Counted from the stretch's first letter, positions 49,306 through 57,912 are shown. The stretch: DNA of 64,000 bases from Corynebacterium vitaeruminis (GCF_001054325.1 NZ_JVVM01000010.1:36942-100941); one strand, 5' to 3'. Numbers and translations are program-made. The notes: generated by a model from the sequence alone, not told the origin.

Positions 49306-50481
49306 TTACTTGGCGGTAGCGTTCAGGTCAATCGTGTTAGCACCACGGTCACCCATGTCGCGGGTGTCGACACGACCGGAGTTGAACGGCGAGGTGGAGA
49401 CTGCGAATGCCGGCTCACCGATGTGCTTCAGAGCATCAGCGTTAGTAGCTTCCGGGTTCTCCTGGCGGAACTTGATGTACTCGGTGAATGCCTCGCGGGA
49501 GACAGCACGAATCTCGAAGTTCATCATTGCGTGGTAGGTACCGCACATCTCGGCACAACGACCGACGAAAGCGTTCTTGACCTTGTCGCTCGGGTTGTCC
49601 TCCGGGCGGTTAGCCATCTTCTCCGAGTCGATCTTCTCAATCTGGAAGACACGGTTGGACTTGTTGGCCTCCGGGTGCGGGAACACGTCGCGCTTGAAGA
49701 GGAACTCAGGGACCCAGAAGGAGTGAATCACGTCAGCGGACGCGAGGTCGAACTGAATTGCAGTGTCTTCCGGAACAACGAGGACCGGAACCTCTTCGGT
49801 GGTACCGAGGGTCTCAATCTCGTCGTAGTGCAGGTAGTCGAGGCTCTCCTTGGAGCGACCGTGAACCGGGTACTCCTTCTGCTTTGCGCGGTCTTCGTCG
49901 GACGGAACCTCGTGGCCGCCCTCGGTGAAGAACTGCTCATCAGCCGGCTTCTCAATACGACCGTTGTACTCCTGGCCGCCCATCAGGTCAGCGGAGATGT
50001 TGGCGTAACCGAACTTCCAGTTCCACTGGAAACCGGTGACGTCGACAGTGACCTCTGGATCCTTATCCAGAGCAGTGACCTTGTCCTGAGTCTGAACAGT
50101 GAAGAAGAACAGAGCCATCACGATCAGAATCGGAAGAATGGTCAGGGACAGCTCAACCGGGACGTTGTATGCAGTCTGGCGCGGGAACTCGCCCTTGCCC
50201 TTCTTCTCAGCCTTCTTAGCCGTGAAGTTTGCCATCGAGTAAAGGGTGACACCCCAAACGATGATGCCGATAATCCAAGCTGCAACCCAGGTCCAAACCC
50301 AGAAGTTACCCATGGACTGCGCTTCCGGGGTAACACCTTCCGGCCAACCAAAGCGGAGCAGCTTGAAGAAGCCGTTCTCCGGAGGATTAACGTCACAGCC
50401 GGCAAGCAGGGCTGCGCTACCGGCGGCAACGCCGAGGACGCCAAGCTTACGGGCGACTCCGAACTTTCTACGCTGATTCAC
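49306..50481 (-). CDS. ctaC: Cytochrome c oxidase subunit II (lipoprotein)
   Basis: The GTG at 50479-50481 is chosen: AGGAAGG lies 9 nt upstream and the resulting 391-residue protein starts MNQRRKFG with a signal peptide and lipobox LLAGC (Cys29). Two membrane helices follow, then the cupredoxin domain with a CuA site: the His in ADVIHSFWVPEF and the CAEMCGTYHAMM ligand cluster. A long charged insert (about residues 165-230) between the helices and the CuA domain is known in actinobacterial CtaC and may dock on QcrC. Confidence 0.95.
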   Translation of the reverse strand: MNQRRKFGVARKLGVLGVAAGSAALLAGCDVNPPENGFFKLLRFGWPEGVTPEAQSMGNFWVWTWVAAWIIGIIVWGVTLYSMANFTAKKAEKKGKGEFPRQTAYNVPVELSLTILPILIVMALFFFTVQTQDKVTALDKDPEVTVDVTGFQWNWKFGYANISADLMGGQEYNGRIEKPADEQFFTEGGHEVPSDEDRAKQKEYPVHGRSKESLDYLHYDEIETLGTTEEVPVLVVPEDTAIQFDLASADVIHSFWVPEFLFKRDVFPHPEANKSNRVFQIEKIDSEKMANRPEDNPSDKVKNAFVGRCAEMCGTYHAMMNFEIRAVSREAFTEYIKFRQENPEATNADALKHIGEPAFAVSTSPFNSGRVDTRDMGDRGANTIDLNATAK

Positions 50482-51000
50482 GTGTGTCTGCCTTCCTGAT
50501 CCACACAATTTTCGATAACCGATTAAGGTTTCGTCCTACCCAAGCAGAGTAGTCGATTCTTAAGCTTTCTCCACAATAAATATGGCTGTGGGGTGCCTTT
50601 GAGTATATCTGCCCTAATAAAATACTGAGAAAGACCCGCCTATCGGGGGTGGCATTCTCACCAGTTACACCCAGTTGACGCTCTCAACTCTATGAATTTT
50701 TTAGTGTTTGCGCCACGCACCGACACACGTACCGCTCCACGCAATCCGCTCCGAGACCTAGACACGGCAGACTCAGACATTCTCTCTTTGACTCAAAAGG
50801 CATTAAAGTAGGTGCAGCATTTCTATGTGGCGCCAATATAGGGTTTAGCCCAGCCAAATCTTGGTTCAACCCAACTACTCAGCCACGCGGCGGTCCTTCA
50901 CGGCCACCGGCTCAGACGACAACCAGTCGCGCTGAGTCTTTGGCTACGGAGCCGCCGAAATCCACTAAGTGACACTAAGTGAAAGGTGCGCGCACGAAGC
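50482..51000. other. 519-bp divergent region between ctaC and ltsA
   Basis: No gene is supported. The only clear pattern is the tandem CACTAAGTGA pair near ltsA. The remainder is AT-richer than the neighbouring genes and should hold promoters for both directions. Confidence 0.6.
50963..50982 (+). promoter_or_regulatory. Tandem 10-bp repeat upstream of ltsA
   Basis: CACTAAGTGA occurs twice back to back, ending 18 nt before the ltsA ATG. Each unit is itself near-palindromic (CACT-A-AGTG). Two such units one helical turn apart look like an operator on the same DNA face. The repeats are seen; a regulatory role is inference. Confidence 0.5.
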
Positions 51001-52926
51001 ATGTGTGGTCTTCTCGGAATCCTGACTGCAAACTCTGACGCAGCGGAGCTCGTTCCCGTTGTCGAAAGGGCTCTGCCCTGCATGCGGCACCGCGGTCCTG
51101 ACGATGCGGGCACTTGGCACGATGAGGACGCCGTTTTTGGCTTCAACCGCCTGTCCATTATTGATATCGCCCACAGCCACCAGCCGCTGCAGTGGGGACC
51201 GGAGGATCAGCCGAATCGTTACTCCATGACCTTCAATGGCGAAATCTACAATTTCGTCGAACTCCGCGAGGAGCTGGAGAAGGTAGGCTACACCTTTAAT
51301 ACCTCCGGCGATGGTGAACCTATTGTCGTTGGGTTCCACCACTGGGGAGCGGACGTCGTAAAGCACCTGCGCGGCATGTTCGGCATTGCTATCTGGGACA
51401 GCGTCGAGCGCAAGCTTTTCCTGGCGCGCGATCCGTTCGGCATTAAGCCGCTCTACTACGCCACCACCGAGCGCGGCACGATTTTCGGTTCTGAGAAGAA
51501 GTCCCTGCTCGAAGCTGCGCCGGAGATGGGCATCGATGCGAAGAAGCTGAATAAGCGCGCGCTGGAGCACTACGTCGACCTGCAGTATGTGCCGGAGCCG
51601 GAGTCTCTGCACACCGACATTGTTCGCCTGGAATCGGGCTGCACCGCCATCGTTACACCCGGTGGCGAGGTTAAGCAGACGCGCTACTTCAAGCCGAACT
51701 TCCCGATTCAGCCGGTGGCTAAGGGCGCTGAGCAGGACGTATTTGACCGCATTGCCCGTGCGCTGGAGGACAGCGTCGAGAAGCATATGCGTGCCGACGT
51801 CACGGTGGGTTCGTTCCTGTCGGGCGGCATTGACTCCACTGCTATTGCAACTTTGGCCAAGCGCCACAACCCGGACCTGCTGACGTTTACCACTGGCTTC
51901 GAGCGCGAGGGCTTCTCCGAGGTCGATGTGGCTGCGGAGTCTGCCGCTGCCATCGGTGTCGAGCACATCGTGAAGGTCGTCTCGCCGGAGGAGTTCGCCG
52001 GTGCGATTCCGAAGATCATGTGGTACCTCGATGACCCGGTAGCTGACCCTGCGCTGGTACCGCTGTACTTCGTGGCGGCAGAGGCCCGCAAGCACGTTAA
52101 GGTCGTGCTGTCTGGCGAGGGCGCAGACGAGCTCTTTGGCGGTTACACCATTTACAAGGAGCCGCTGTCGCTGAAGGCGTTCGAGAAGGTCCCCTCTCCC
52201 CTGCTGCGCGGTCTGGCTAAGGTCGGTGAGGCTCTGCCGGAGGGCATGCGCGGCAAGTCCCTGCTGCAGCGAGGCACCACTCCGCTGGAGCAGCGCTACT
52301 ACGGCAATGCCCGTTCCTTTAACTTCGAGCAGCTGCAGGAAGTCCTACCGTGGGCAAAGAAGGAATGGGACCACAGCGATGTCACAGCGCCGATTTACGC
52401 GCAGTCTGAAGGCTGGGACCCGGTGACCCGTATGCAGCACCTGGATCTGTTCACCTGGCTGCGTGGCGACATCCTGGTCAAGGCCGACAAAATCACCATG
52501 GCTAACTCCCTGGAGCTGCGCGTGCCATTCCTCGACCGTGTGGTCTTCGATGTCGCGCAGACCCTGCCTGTGGACATGCGTGTCTCCCACGGCACTACCA
52601 AGTACGCACTGCGTCGCGCAATGGAGCAGATCGTTCCGGCACACGTGCTCAACCGTCGCAAGCTGGGCTTCCCAGTGCCGATTCGCCACTGGCTGGCAGG
52701 CGACGAGCTCCACGGCTGGGCCGAGGACATCATCCGCGAGTCCCAGACTGATGAGTTCATTAATAAGGACGCCGTGCTCAAGATGCTCGCCGAGCACCAC
52801 CCGACCGAGCGCGACCACTCCCGCCGCCTCTGGACCATCCTGGCGTTCATGGTCTGGCACGGCATCTTCATCGAAGACCGCATCACGCCGGACATCGAGC
52901 AGCGCGACTACCCCGTCGAGCTCTAG
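51001..52926 (+). CDS. ltsA: Glutamine amidotransferase LtsA (AsnB-type; amidates cell-wall diaminopimelate)
   Basis: Start at ATG 51001, so that Cys2 (MCGLLGIL) is the N-terminal nucleophile after Met removal; the frame extends five codons further but would bury it. 641 residues: glutaminase domain (1 to about 210, with RHRGPDD and FNGEIYN) and a synthetase domain with the ATP motif SGGIDST and LSGEGADELFGGY. In C. glutamicum the ltsA product amidates meso-DAP, and its loss gives lysozyme sensitivity. It is annotated as asparagine synthase in many genomes, which is the alternative. Confidence 0.92.
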   Translation: MCGLLGILTANSDAAELVPVVERALPCMRHRGPDDAGTWHDEDAVFGFNRLSIIDIAHSHQPLQWGPEDQPNRYSMTFNGEIYNFVELREELEKVGYTFNTSGDGEPIVVGFHHWGADVVKHLRGMFGIAIWDSVERKLFLARDPFGIKPLYYATTERGTIFGSEKKSLLEAAPEMGIDAKKLNKRALEHYVDLQYVPEPESLHTDIVRLESGCTAIVTPGGEVKQTRYFKPNFPIQPVAKGAEQDVFDRIARALEDSVEKHMRADVTVGSFLSGGIDSTAIATLAKRHNPDLLTFTTGFEREGFSEVDVAAESAAAIGVEHIVKVVSPEEFAGAIPKIMWYLDDPVADPALVPLYFVAAEARKHVKVVLSGEGADELFGGYTIYKEPLSLKAFEKVPSPLLRGLAKVGEALPEGMRGKSLLQRGTTPLEQRYYGNARSFNFEQLQEVLPWAKKEWDHSDVTAPIYAQSEGWDPVTRMQHLDLFTWLRGDILVKADKITMANSLELRVPFLDRVVFDVAQTLPVDMRVSHGTTKYALRRAMEQIVPAHVLNRRKLGFPVPIRHWLAGDELHGWAEDIIRESQTDEFINKDAVLKMLAEHHPTERDHSRRLWTILAFMVWHGIFIEDRITPDIEQRDYPVEL

Positions 52927-53048
52927 TTCGCTCTTAGGACGGTCTGGTTCGCTTTACGACGGTCCCCGCGCGCCAACCTCATCCTGCCCCCGGTAGCTCC
53001 CGGCTGCTCTTGGCACCTATAGCCCGGCAGCTATGGCCACTCTTGGCA

Positions 53049-53131
53049 CCTATGGCTCACAGCTGACGTTTGGCTCCAAGGTCAACCTATGGTCGCCTAT
53101 ATGCGACCAAACGTTAGTCTCGAGCCATAGG
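53049..53131. repeat. Imperfect 25-bp-arm inverted repeat
   Basis: Left arm 53049-53073 and right arm 53107-53131 share CCTATGGCTC and ACGTTTGG exactly (outer 10 and inner 8 positions), with 7 mostly unmatched bases between. The centre holds GGTCGC-CTATAT-GCGACC. It is not followed by a U-tract. Confidence 0.75.
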
Positions 53132-53449
53132 TCATGCTTGAGTCAAAAGTCCCCCTGGCCCTAGCCCGCTGGCCCCCACCAGCCCTGGCCAGCCGCCACC
53201 GTATCCGGTTAATAGACAAAGTGTGTCTGACGCTCAAGATAGTGACTGGCCAGACCCCATAGATTGGGCTTATAGAGCTTATACAAGGTCTCGCTCCTTA
53301 TATAAGCCCATATATAAGCCCATTTTTCATTCAATCCACCATACTGGCACGCGCACGTGGTAACGGGGTCTTGGTTTGCTTTCCAGACGACACGAAACAG
53401 ACCCCGAAGCCCCATATGCGCAGGCCAGATGAAGAAAAACGGCACCATC

Positions 53450-53622
53450 CCCAAAAATTACGGGCTGCACACGTGAATACACATGTGAATACGGGCTGCA
53501 AGTATGAAACTGCCCAACTTTATAGCACTTTCAGACCATAATTCGGACCATTTTTGCTATAAGCGAGGTCACTAACTTGCATTGGCCTGCCACCGCCTGC
53601 CATAACCGCAGTCACTAACCCG
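53450..53622 (-). repeat. Dispersed intergenic repeat, copy A (inverted relative to copy B)
   Basis: Read on the minus strand this segment aligns with 58147-58285 read on plus. Shared blocks in order are GGTTAGTGACTGCGGTTATG, GGCCAATGCAAGTTAGTGACC, TTATAGCAAAAAT, ATGGTCTGAA, GTGCTATAAA, CAGTTTCA and GTGCAGCCC-CGTAATTTTT. Copy A has an extra stretch of about 30 nt near 53470-53505 that looks like a local duplication of the GCAGCCCGTATTCAC segment. Confidence 0.85.
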
Positions 53623-53675
53623 CATCGACCCACCGCCGCCAAACATAAACGCAGTCGCCAACTCGCATTGCGAGC
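53559..53675. repeat. 43-bp degenerate tandem repeat (2.7 units)
   Basis: Units begin at 53559, 53602 and 53645, exactly 43 bp apart, each starting ATAA-CGC/AG followed by GTCACTAAC (or GTCGCCAAC) and CGCAT/TGCAT. About one and a half similar units occur within copy B near 58145-58212. Confidence 0.8.
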
Positions 53676-53755
53676 TAAGTACCAAAAGATGCCCACCCGG
53701 CGACACGCCGGATGAACACACTTTTGTCCTTTAACCCACCGTATCTGCGGGAACT

Positions 53756-53804
53756 AAAAAGGCTCGGACTCCACTCCGTTAACACGGGTGGGTCCGAGCC
53801 TTTT
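53756..53804. terminator. Intrinsic terminator downstream of the A-type Fe-S carrier gene
   Basis: AAAAAGGCTCGGAC (53756-53769) pairs with GTCCGAGCCTTTT (53792-53804), with additional pairing of CTCCAC/GTGGG inside. It lies 52 bp beyond the stop at 53856 on the minus strand and has T-runs on both strands. Confidence 0.9.
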
Positions 53805-53855
53805 ACTATCCGTCGCTTTTACAGCGCCTGCTAGCAGCTCTGCTCAGCTAATGAC

Positions 53856-54197
53856 TTAGTTGAAGGAGTCACCGCAAGCGCAGGAGCCGGTGGCATTCGG
53901 GTTGTCGATGGTGAAACCCTGCTGCTCAATGGTGTCAGCAAAGTCGATGGTGGCACCAGACAGGTACGGAACCGACTGACGGTCAACGACCAGCTTGACG
54001 CCGCCGAAAACCTCGGAGACATCGCCGTCGAGGCTGCGGTCATCGAAGTAGAGCTGGTAGCGCAGGCCGGCGCAGCCGCCCGGAGCCACGGAAATACGCA
54101 GTGCCAGGTCGGTGGCACCTTCTTGATCCAGAAGTGCCTTTGCCTTGGCAGCCGCAGCTTCGGTCAGGGTAACGCCAGTGCTCTGAGCAGTAGTCAT
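53856..54197 (-). CDS. erpA: A-type iron-sulfur cluster carrier (ErpA/IscA, HesB family)
   Basis: 113 residues with the three conserved cysteines: C42 in PGGCAGLRY, C106 and C108 in GSCACGDSFN. It receives and delivers Fe-S clusters to apo-proteins; plausible clients in this window include QcrA. Homologue Rv2204c. It is monocistronic, divergent from the DUF3043 gene, and ends at a strong terminator. Confidence 0.93.
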   Translation of the reverse strand: MTTAQSTGVTLTEAAAAKAKALLDQEGATDLALRISVAPGGCAGLRYQLYFDDRSLDGDVSEVFGGVKLVVDRQSVPYLSGATIDFADTIEQQGFTIDNPNATGSCACGDSFN

Positions 54198-54357
54198 AGC
54201 GCGTGTCCTCCTTGTTGAAGTGTTTAAGTGTGCGAGTCGACCCCAAGGTCGGCTACGTCATTATTTATCACAACCTTACCGACCAATCTTTAATTCCCAA
54301 TTCGTGGTTCTCTTTTTCCGAAGTCTCTTTTTGCCACGACACCGCAACCGCACCACG

Positions 54358-54401
54358 GCCGCCCCGTCACTACACCGCAGCCGCCCCGTCACTACACCGC
54401 A
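54358..54401. repeat. 22-bp perfect tandem duplication
   Basis: A 22-bp unit starting GCCGCCCCGTCACTACACCG occurs at 54358-54379 and 54380-54401, followed by a partial, diverged third unit (GCCGCACCACGGCCGCC). It lies in the divergent gap between erpA and the DUF3043 gene. Confidence 0.9.
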
Positions 54402-54476
54402 GCCGCACCACGGCCGCCCTCAAAGCCCCATCCGATCTCAACCTGCAGCCTAATTAGGGAAGCACCTTGGAGACCT

Positions 54477-54482
54477 TATAAT
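54477..54482 (+). promoter_or_regulatory. -10 element for a leaderless DUF3043-cobUTS transcript
   Basis: A consensus TATAAT ends 8 nt before the GTG at 54491, which places transcription start at or within a base or two of the start codon. No ribosome-binding site precedes the GTG, in keeping with leaderless translation, common in actinobacteria. Confidence 0.7.
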
Positions 54483-54490
54483 CTGGGGTC

Positions 54491-55240
54491 GTGGATCTAC
54501 CGTGGAAAAAGAATGACAAGAAGTCCAAGGCAACTGACGCAACTAAGGCTGCCGCAGCCAACGCTGACGACGCAGCCACCAGCGGAGCCAAGGACACCGC
54601 TGCAGAGTCTCAGCAGTCCGGGAAGAAGCACAGCGGTGCTTTTACTCCCAAGAAGGGGCGCCCCACCCCGAAACGCAACGAGGTTGAGCGCGAACGCGGC
54701 ATCCGCCGTGGCCCGGTCGAAGCACCGCTAACATCTAAGGAAGCTCGCCAGCGCCGCAAGGAGCTCAAGGCATCCATGTCCAAGGAGGAGCGCAAGGCCG
54801 TCAAGGCTCGCGAGCGCGCCGAGCGCCGTGAGCAGCGCCGCATCGCCGACGAGCGTATGGCCGCAGGCGATCCGCGGTACATGCTGCCACGAGACCAGGG
54901 CGCTGAGCGCAAGTTTGTCCGCGACTGGGTCGATTCCCGTCGCTTCCTCGCTAACGTGTTCCTCCCGTTCGCGCTGATTCTGCTGCTGATTATGATGATT
55001 GGCACTTCCCTGCCGAAACTGGCCAACATCGCATCTCTCATCGCGATGGTTCTCATCATTGCCCTGATCATCGAGGGCATCTACATCGGCCGCCGTGCCA
55101 ACAAACTGACGCGTGAGCGCTTCCCAAAGACCACGGAGGGCTCCTGGGGGCTGGGCTTCTACGCTTACTCCCGCGCTTCTCAGCCGCGTCGTCTGCGTAC
55201 TCCGCGTCCGCAGGTCAACATCGGCGACGAGATTAAGTAG
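54491..55240 (+). CDS. DUF3043 membrane protein
   Basis: 249 residues from a GTG start. A long, highly charged cytoplasmic half (Lys/Ala/Glu-rich, GRPTPKRNEVERERG, SKEERKAVKARERAERREQRR) is followed by two membrane helices (about 153-172 and 178-198) and a C-terminal basic tail. It matches the Rv2206 family, which sits directly upstream of the cob genes in mycobacteria too. Function is unknown. The gap to cobU is 11 nt, so it is in the same operon. Confidence 0.87.
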   Translation: MDLPWKKNDKKSKATDATKAAAANADDAATSGAKDTAAESQQSGKKHSGAFTPKKGRPTPKRNEVERERGIRRGPVEAPLTSKEARQRRKELKASMSKEERKAVKARERAERREQRRIADERMAAGDPRYMLPRDQGAERKFVRDWVDSRRFLANVFLPFALILLLIMMIGTSLPKLANIASLIAMVLIIALIIEGIYIGRRANKLTRERFPKTTEGSWGLGFYAYSRASQPRRLRTPRPQVNIGDEIK

Positions 55241-55251
55241 CTCCATCCCCC

Positions 55252-55845
55252 ATGCGCACTCTGGTTCTCGGTGGCGCCCGCTCGGGCAAGTCCTCATGGG
55301 CTGAGCACGAGCTGTTGGCCACCGCCGCAGCCTCAACCGGCGATGACACAGATGCCGCTGGCTCAACCGCGCTCCACTACATCGCAACGGCACGGCCCTG
55401 GCCAGGTGATAGTGACTTTCACTCCAGGGTCGAGGAGCACCGCATTCGTCGTCAAGCACAAGCACAACAGCACGGAGTGTCGTGGTACACGATTGATGAC
55501 GTCGATGCGGCGGAAGCTCTCGCGTCGCCGGAGCGGCGCATGCTGCTCGACGATGTCGGCACCTGGCTGACGCACATCATCGACGTGCAGGGGCTATGGG
55601 AGGCGCCCAGGGGCAGCGTCGCGCAGTGGACGCACTCGCTTATCGACGCCGTGCGCAACTTCCCCGAAGATTCCGACCTATTCATTGTGTCGCCCGAAGT
55701 GGGCTTCGGTGTCATTCCCGAGCACCGCTCAGGGCGGCTTTTCCGTGATGAAATTGGTCTTCTCAACCAGCAGCTCGCAGCTGTCTGCGATCGTGTTGTC
55801 CTAGTTGTGGCTGGTTGCCCCATGGAAGTCAAGGCGGCGAGCTAG
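55252..55845 (+). CDS. cobU: Adenosylcobinamide kinase / adenosylcobinamide-phosphate guanylyltransferase
   Basis: 197 residues with P-loop GGARSGKS (7-14), the YIATARPW segment, the DRH-equivalent EEHRIRRQ region and EVGFGVIPEHRSGRLFRDE, diagnostic of CobU/CobP. It phosphorylates and then GMP-activates adenosylcobinamide. It is followed, after 100 bp, by cobT and cobS, which complete the lower-ligand attachment. Confidence 0.92.
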   Translation: MRTLVLGGARSGKSSWAEHELLATAAASTGDDTDAAGSTALHYIATARPWPGDSDFHSRVEEHRIRRQAQAQQHGVSWYTIDDVDAAEALASPERRMLLDDVGTWLTHIIDVQGLWEAPRGSVAQWTHSLIDAVRNFPEDSDLFIVSPEVGFGVIPEHRSGRLFRDEIGLLNQQLAAVCDRVVLVVAGCPMEVKAAS

Positions 55846-55945
55846 GTTCACTCCGCGCCTCTCCCTGTGACGGTCTTCTTAACAAGGCGAATAACTGCCC
55901 ACCAATGGTCGGTACACAAATCATTTTCGGGTAGCGTTTGAGAGT

Positions 55946-56983
55946 ATGAACGCGGATTATTTTGGACCGGTAGCACGCCCTGACGAAGAGACTGAACAGG
56001 CCGCCCGCGCGCGCCATGAGCAGTTGACTAAACCCGCAGGATCACTTGGCCGGTTGGAAGAGCTTGGTATTTGGATCTCTGCTTGTCAGGGCGAATGCCC
56101 TCCGCGTGACCTGAACGATTGCCGCGTTTACGTCTTCGCTGGTGACCACGGCGTTGCCCAAGGTGGCGTGTCCGCGTATCCACCCGAGGTGTCTATCCAG
56201 ATGCTTGCCAATATCGAGGCAAAGGGGGCCGGCGTGAACGCTATCGCTGACATCGCAGGGGCCTCTGTCACCGGTGTTGACATTTCCCTCGATCACGATG
56301 CCGAAGGGCCGTACCGTATCCGTCGCAGCTGTGGCTCTATCGACCGCGAGGATGCGATGAGCGAGGATGAGGTCGATAGGGCAATCCGCACGGGCATCGC
56401 TATTGCCGACGCCGCTGTTGATGAAGGCGCTGACCTGCTCATTGCCGGCGACCTGGGCATCGGAAACACCACTCCGGCCGCTGCACTGATTGGTGCCGTG
56501 ACCAATTCCGAACCGGTGGTCGTCGTCGGCCGAGGCACTGGTATTGATGACGAGGGGTGGAAACTCAAGGTCGCTGCCGTGCGCGATGCCATGTTCCGCG
56601 TCCGCCGGCTGCGCAATGACCCGGTTGAGGTGCTCCGTCGCATTTCCTCGCCGGATATGACCGTGATGGCGGCATTCTTGGCGCAAGCAGCTGTGCGTCG
56701 CACTCCTGTAATTTTGGACGGAGTGGTTGTCACTTCCGCTGCTCTGCTGGCTGACCAGCTCGCTCCGGGCGCCCGCGATTGGTGGGTCGCTGGCCACAGG
56801 TCAGCAGAGCCCGCGCACGCACTTGCCCTTCGACACCTGGATAAGGAACCACTTCTCGAATACGGGATGCGTCTCGGCGAAGGCTCCGGTGCCGTCGCTG
56901 CCCTACCGCTGGTTAAGTCCGGCGTATCAGTCCTGCGCAACATGGCCACCTTCGCCGACGCAGGCGTGAGCACCAAGGACTAA
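55946..56983 (+). CDS. cobT: Nicotinate-nucleotide--dimethylbenzimidazole phosphoribosyltransferase
   Basis: 345 residues with PAGSLGRLEELG near the N-terminus, VFAGDHGVAQGGVSAYP, the GDLGIGNTTPAAAL motif and the catalytic Glu at about 312 in GMRLGEGSGA. It activates the lower-ligand base to its alpha-ribotide for CobS. It ends 5 nt before the TTG start of cobS. Confidence 0.95.
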   Translation: MNADYFGPVARPDEETEQAARARHEQLTKPAGSLGRLEELGIWISACQGECPPRDLNDCRVYVFAGDHGVAQGGVSAYPPEVSIQMLANIEAKGAGVNAIADIAGASVTGVDISLDHDAEGPYRIRRSCGSIDREDAMSEDEVDRAIRTGIAIADAAVDEGADLLIAGDLGIGNTTPAAALIGAVTNSEPVVVVGRGTGIDDEGWKLKVAAVRDAMFRVRRLRNDPVEVLRRISSPDMTVMAAFLAQAAVRRTPVILDGVVVTSAALLADQLAPGARDWWVAGHRSAEPAHALALRHLDKEPLLEYGMRLGEGSGAVAALPLVKSGVSVLRNMATFADAGVSTKD

Positions 56984-56988
56984 TCGAC

Positions 56989-57861
56989 TTGTCCGACAAA
57001 GCCGGCCCGTCTCACCAAGACAACCTCAACGGCGATCTCTCCGCTCACGGCAATGCCCTCGCCGAGGCCATCACCACTGCCCTGTCCTGGCTCACCATCC
57101 TGCCTTTCAAAGGCGCGAGCGTGTTCGACCGCATTACCGGCCGCCGCGCCATTGCCGCACTGCCAGTAGCCGGGCTCGTCCCCGCCGCTGGCGCCGTTCT
57201 CATCACCGCGGGGTTGTTTGCAACAACGTCGTTACGCACGCCCCCGCTTTACGACGTCACCCCGATCCTCGGCGGCACCCTGATCATGGTGGCGGCGCAG
57301 ATGTTGACCCGAGCGATGCACTTGGATGGGCTGGCGGATGTGGCGGATGCCCTGGGCTCATATAAGCCGCCGGAGGGGGCGCAGGAGGTGCTGCGAGATC
57401 CCAGCACAGGCCCGATGGGCGTGGGCTCCATTGTGCTAACGATGTTGACCACCACCACTGCTTTTGCGGCAATCGTGGCGAGTGTGCTGGCGCAGTGGTC
57501 TGGCGGCCAGGTGTGGCCTGGGGTGGTTGCACTGTGCTTGCCTTTTGTAGCCTCTCGCGCGGCGGCAACGACTGCCTGCTGGCGTGACTTTCCGCCTTTT
57601 TCGAGCAGCGGCTTCGGCTCTTTGACTGCTGGTACTCAGTCCACAGTGACAGTCGCTTGCTGGTGGACACTGTTACTAGCTGTGTCGGGCTGGATGGTTG
57701 GGCTCGTGGGCGTGGTCGCTTGTGCACTGAGCTTGGGCGTTACGCTGCTGCTGACACGGCACTGCGTCAAGAGGTTCTGCGGAGTCAACGGTGACGTGTT
57801 TGGTGCGGTCATTGAGGTAACGTGCGCTGTCTGTGCCGTGGTACTTGCCATAGCGTTCTAG
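56989..57861 (+). CDS. cobS: Adenosylcobinamide-GDP ribazoletransferase (cobalamin synthase)
   Basis: 290 residues from TTG at 56989 with AAGGA 9 nt upstream. Polytopic, with FKGASVFDRITGR after the first helix and the conserved TRAMHLDGLADVADALGSY loop that binds Mg and substrate. It joins activated cobinamide and alpha-ribazole phosphate in the membrane. Together with CobU and CobT it allows salvage of cobinamide; no corrin-ring genes are in the window. Confidence 0.93.
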   Translation: MSDKAGPSHQDNLNGDLSAHGNALAEAITTALSWLTILPFKGASVFDRITGRRAIAALPVAGLVPAAGAVLITAGLFATTSLRTPPLYDVTPILGGTLIMVAAQMLTRAMHLDGLADVADALGSYKPPEGAQEVLRDPSTGPMGVGSIVLTMLTTTTAFAAIVASVLAQWSGGQVWPGVVALCLPFVASRAAATTACWRDFPPFSSSGFGSLTAGTQSTVTVACWWTLLLAVSGWMVGLVGVVACALSLGVTLLLTRHCVKRFCGVNGDVFGAVIEVTCAVCAVVLAIAF

Positions 57862-57882
57862 CAGGGAAAATGCGCCCGTTGC

Positions 57883-57901
57883 CCCCGTTGGGGTTTTCTT
57901 T
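57883..57901 (+). terminator. Short intrinsic terminator after cobS
   Basis: CCCC (57883-57886), a GTT loop and GGGG (57890-57893) are followed by TTTTCTTT. The stem is only four G/C pairs, so efficiency may be modest. It lies 22 nt after the cobS stop. Confidence 0.55.
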
Positions 57902-57912
57902 AAAAAGAACTA

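Larger units (their letters stand above)
52927..53855. other. 929-bp convergent intergenic region made of repeats and terminators
   Basis: No credible gene. It contains a duplicated CTCTTGGCACCTAT (53007 and 53040), an 83-bp imperfect palindrome (53049-53131), a dispersed repeat shared in inverted form with 58147-58285, a 43-bp tandem array, a CCGGCG/CGCCGG hairpin near 53698-53712, and a strong terminator at 53756-53804. An 81-codon frame at 53209-53454 on the minus strand has no protein-like features. Confidence 0.8.

Noticed and set aside
53209..53454. 81-codon frame on the minus strand
   Set aside because: Trp/Tyr-rich odd composition, no ribosome-binding site and located in a repeat-filled gap; no reason to call it coding.
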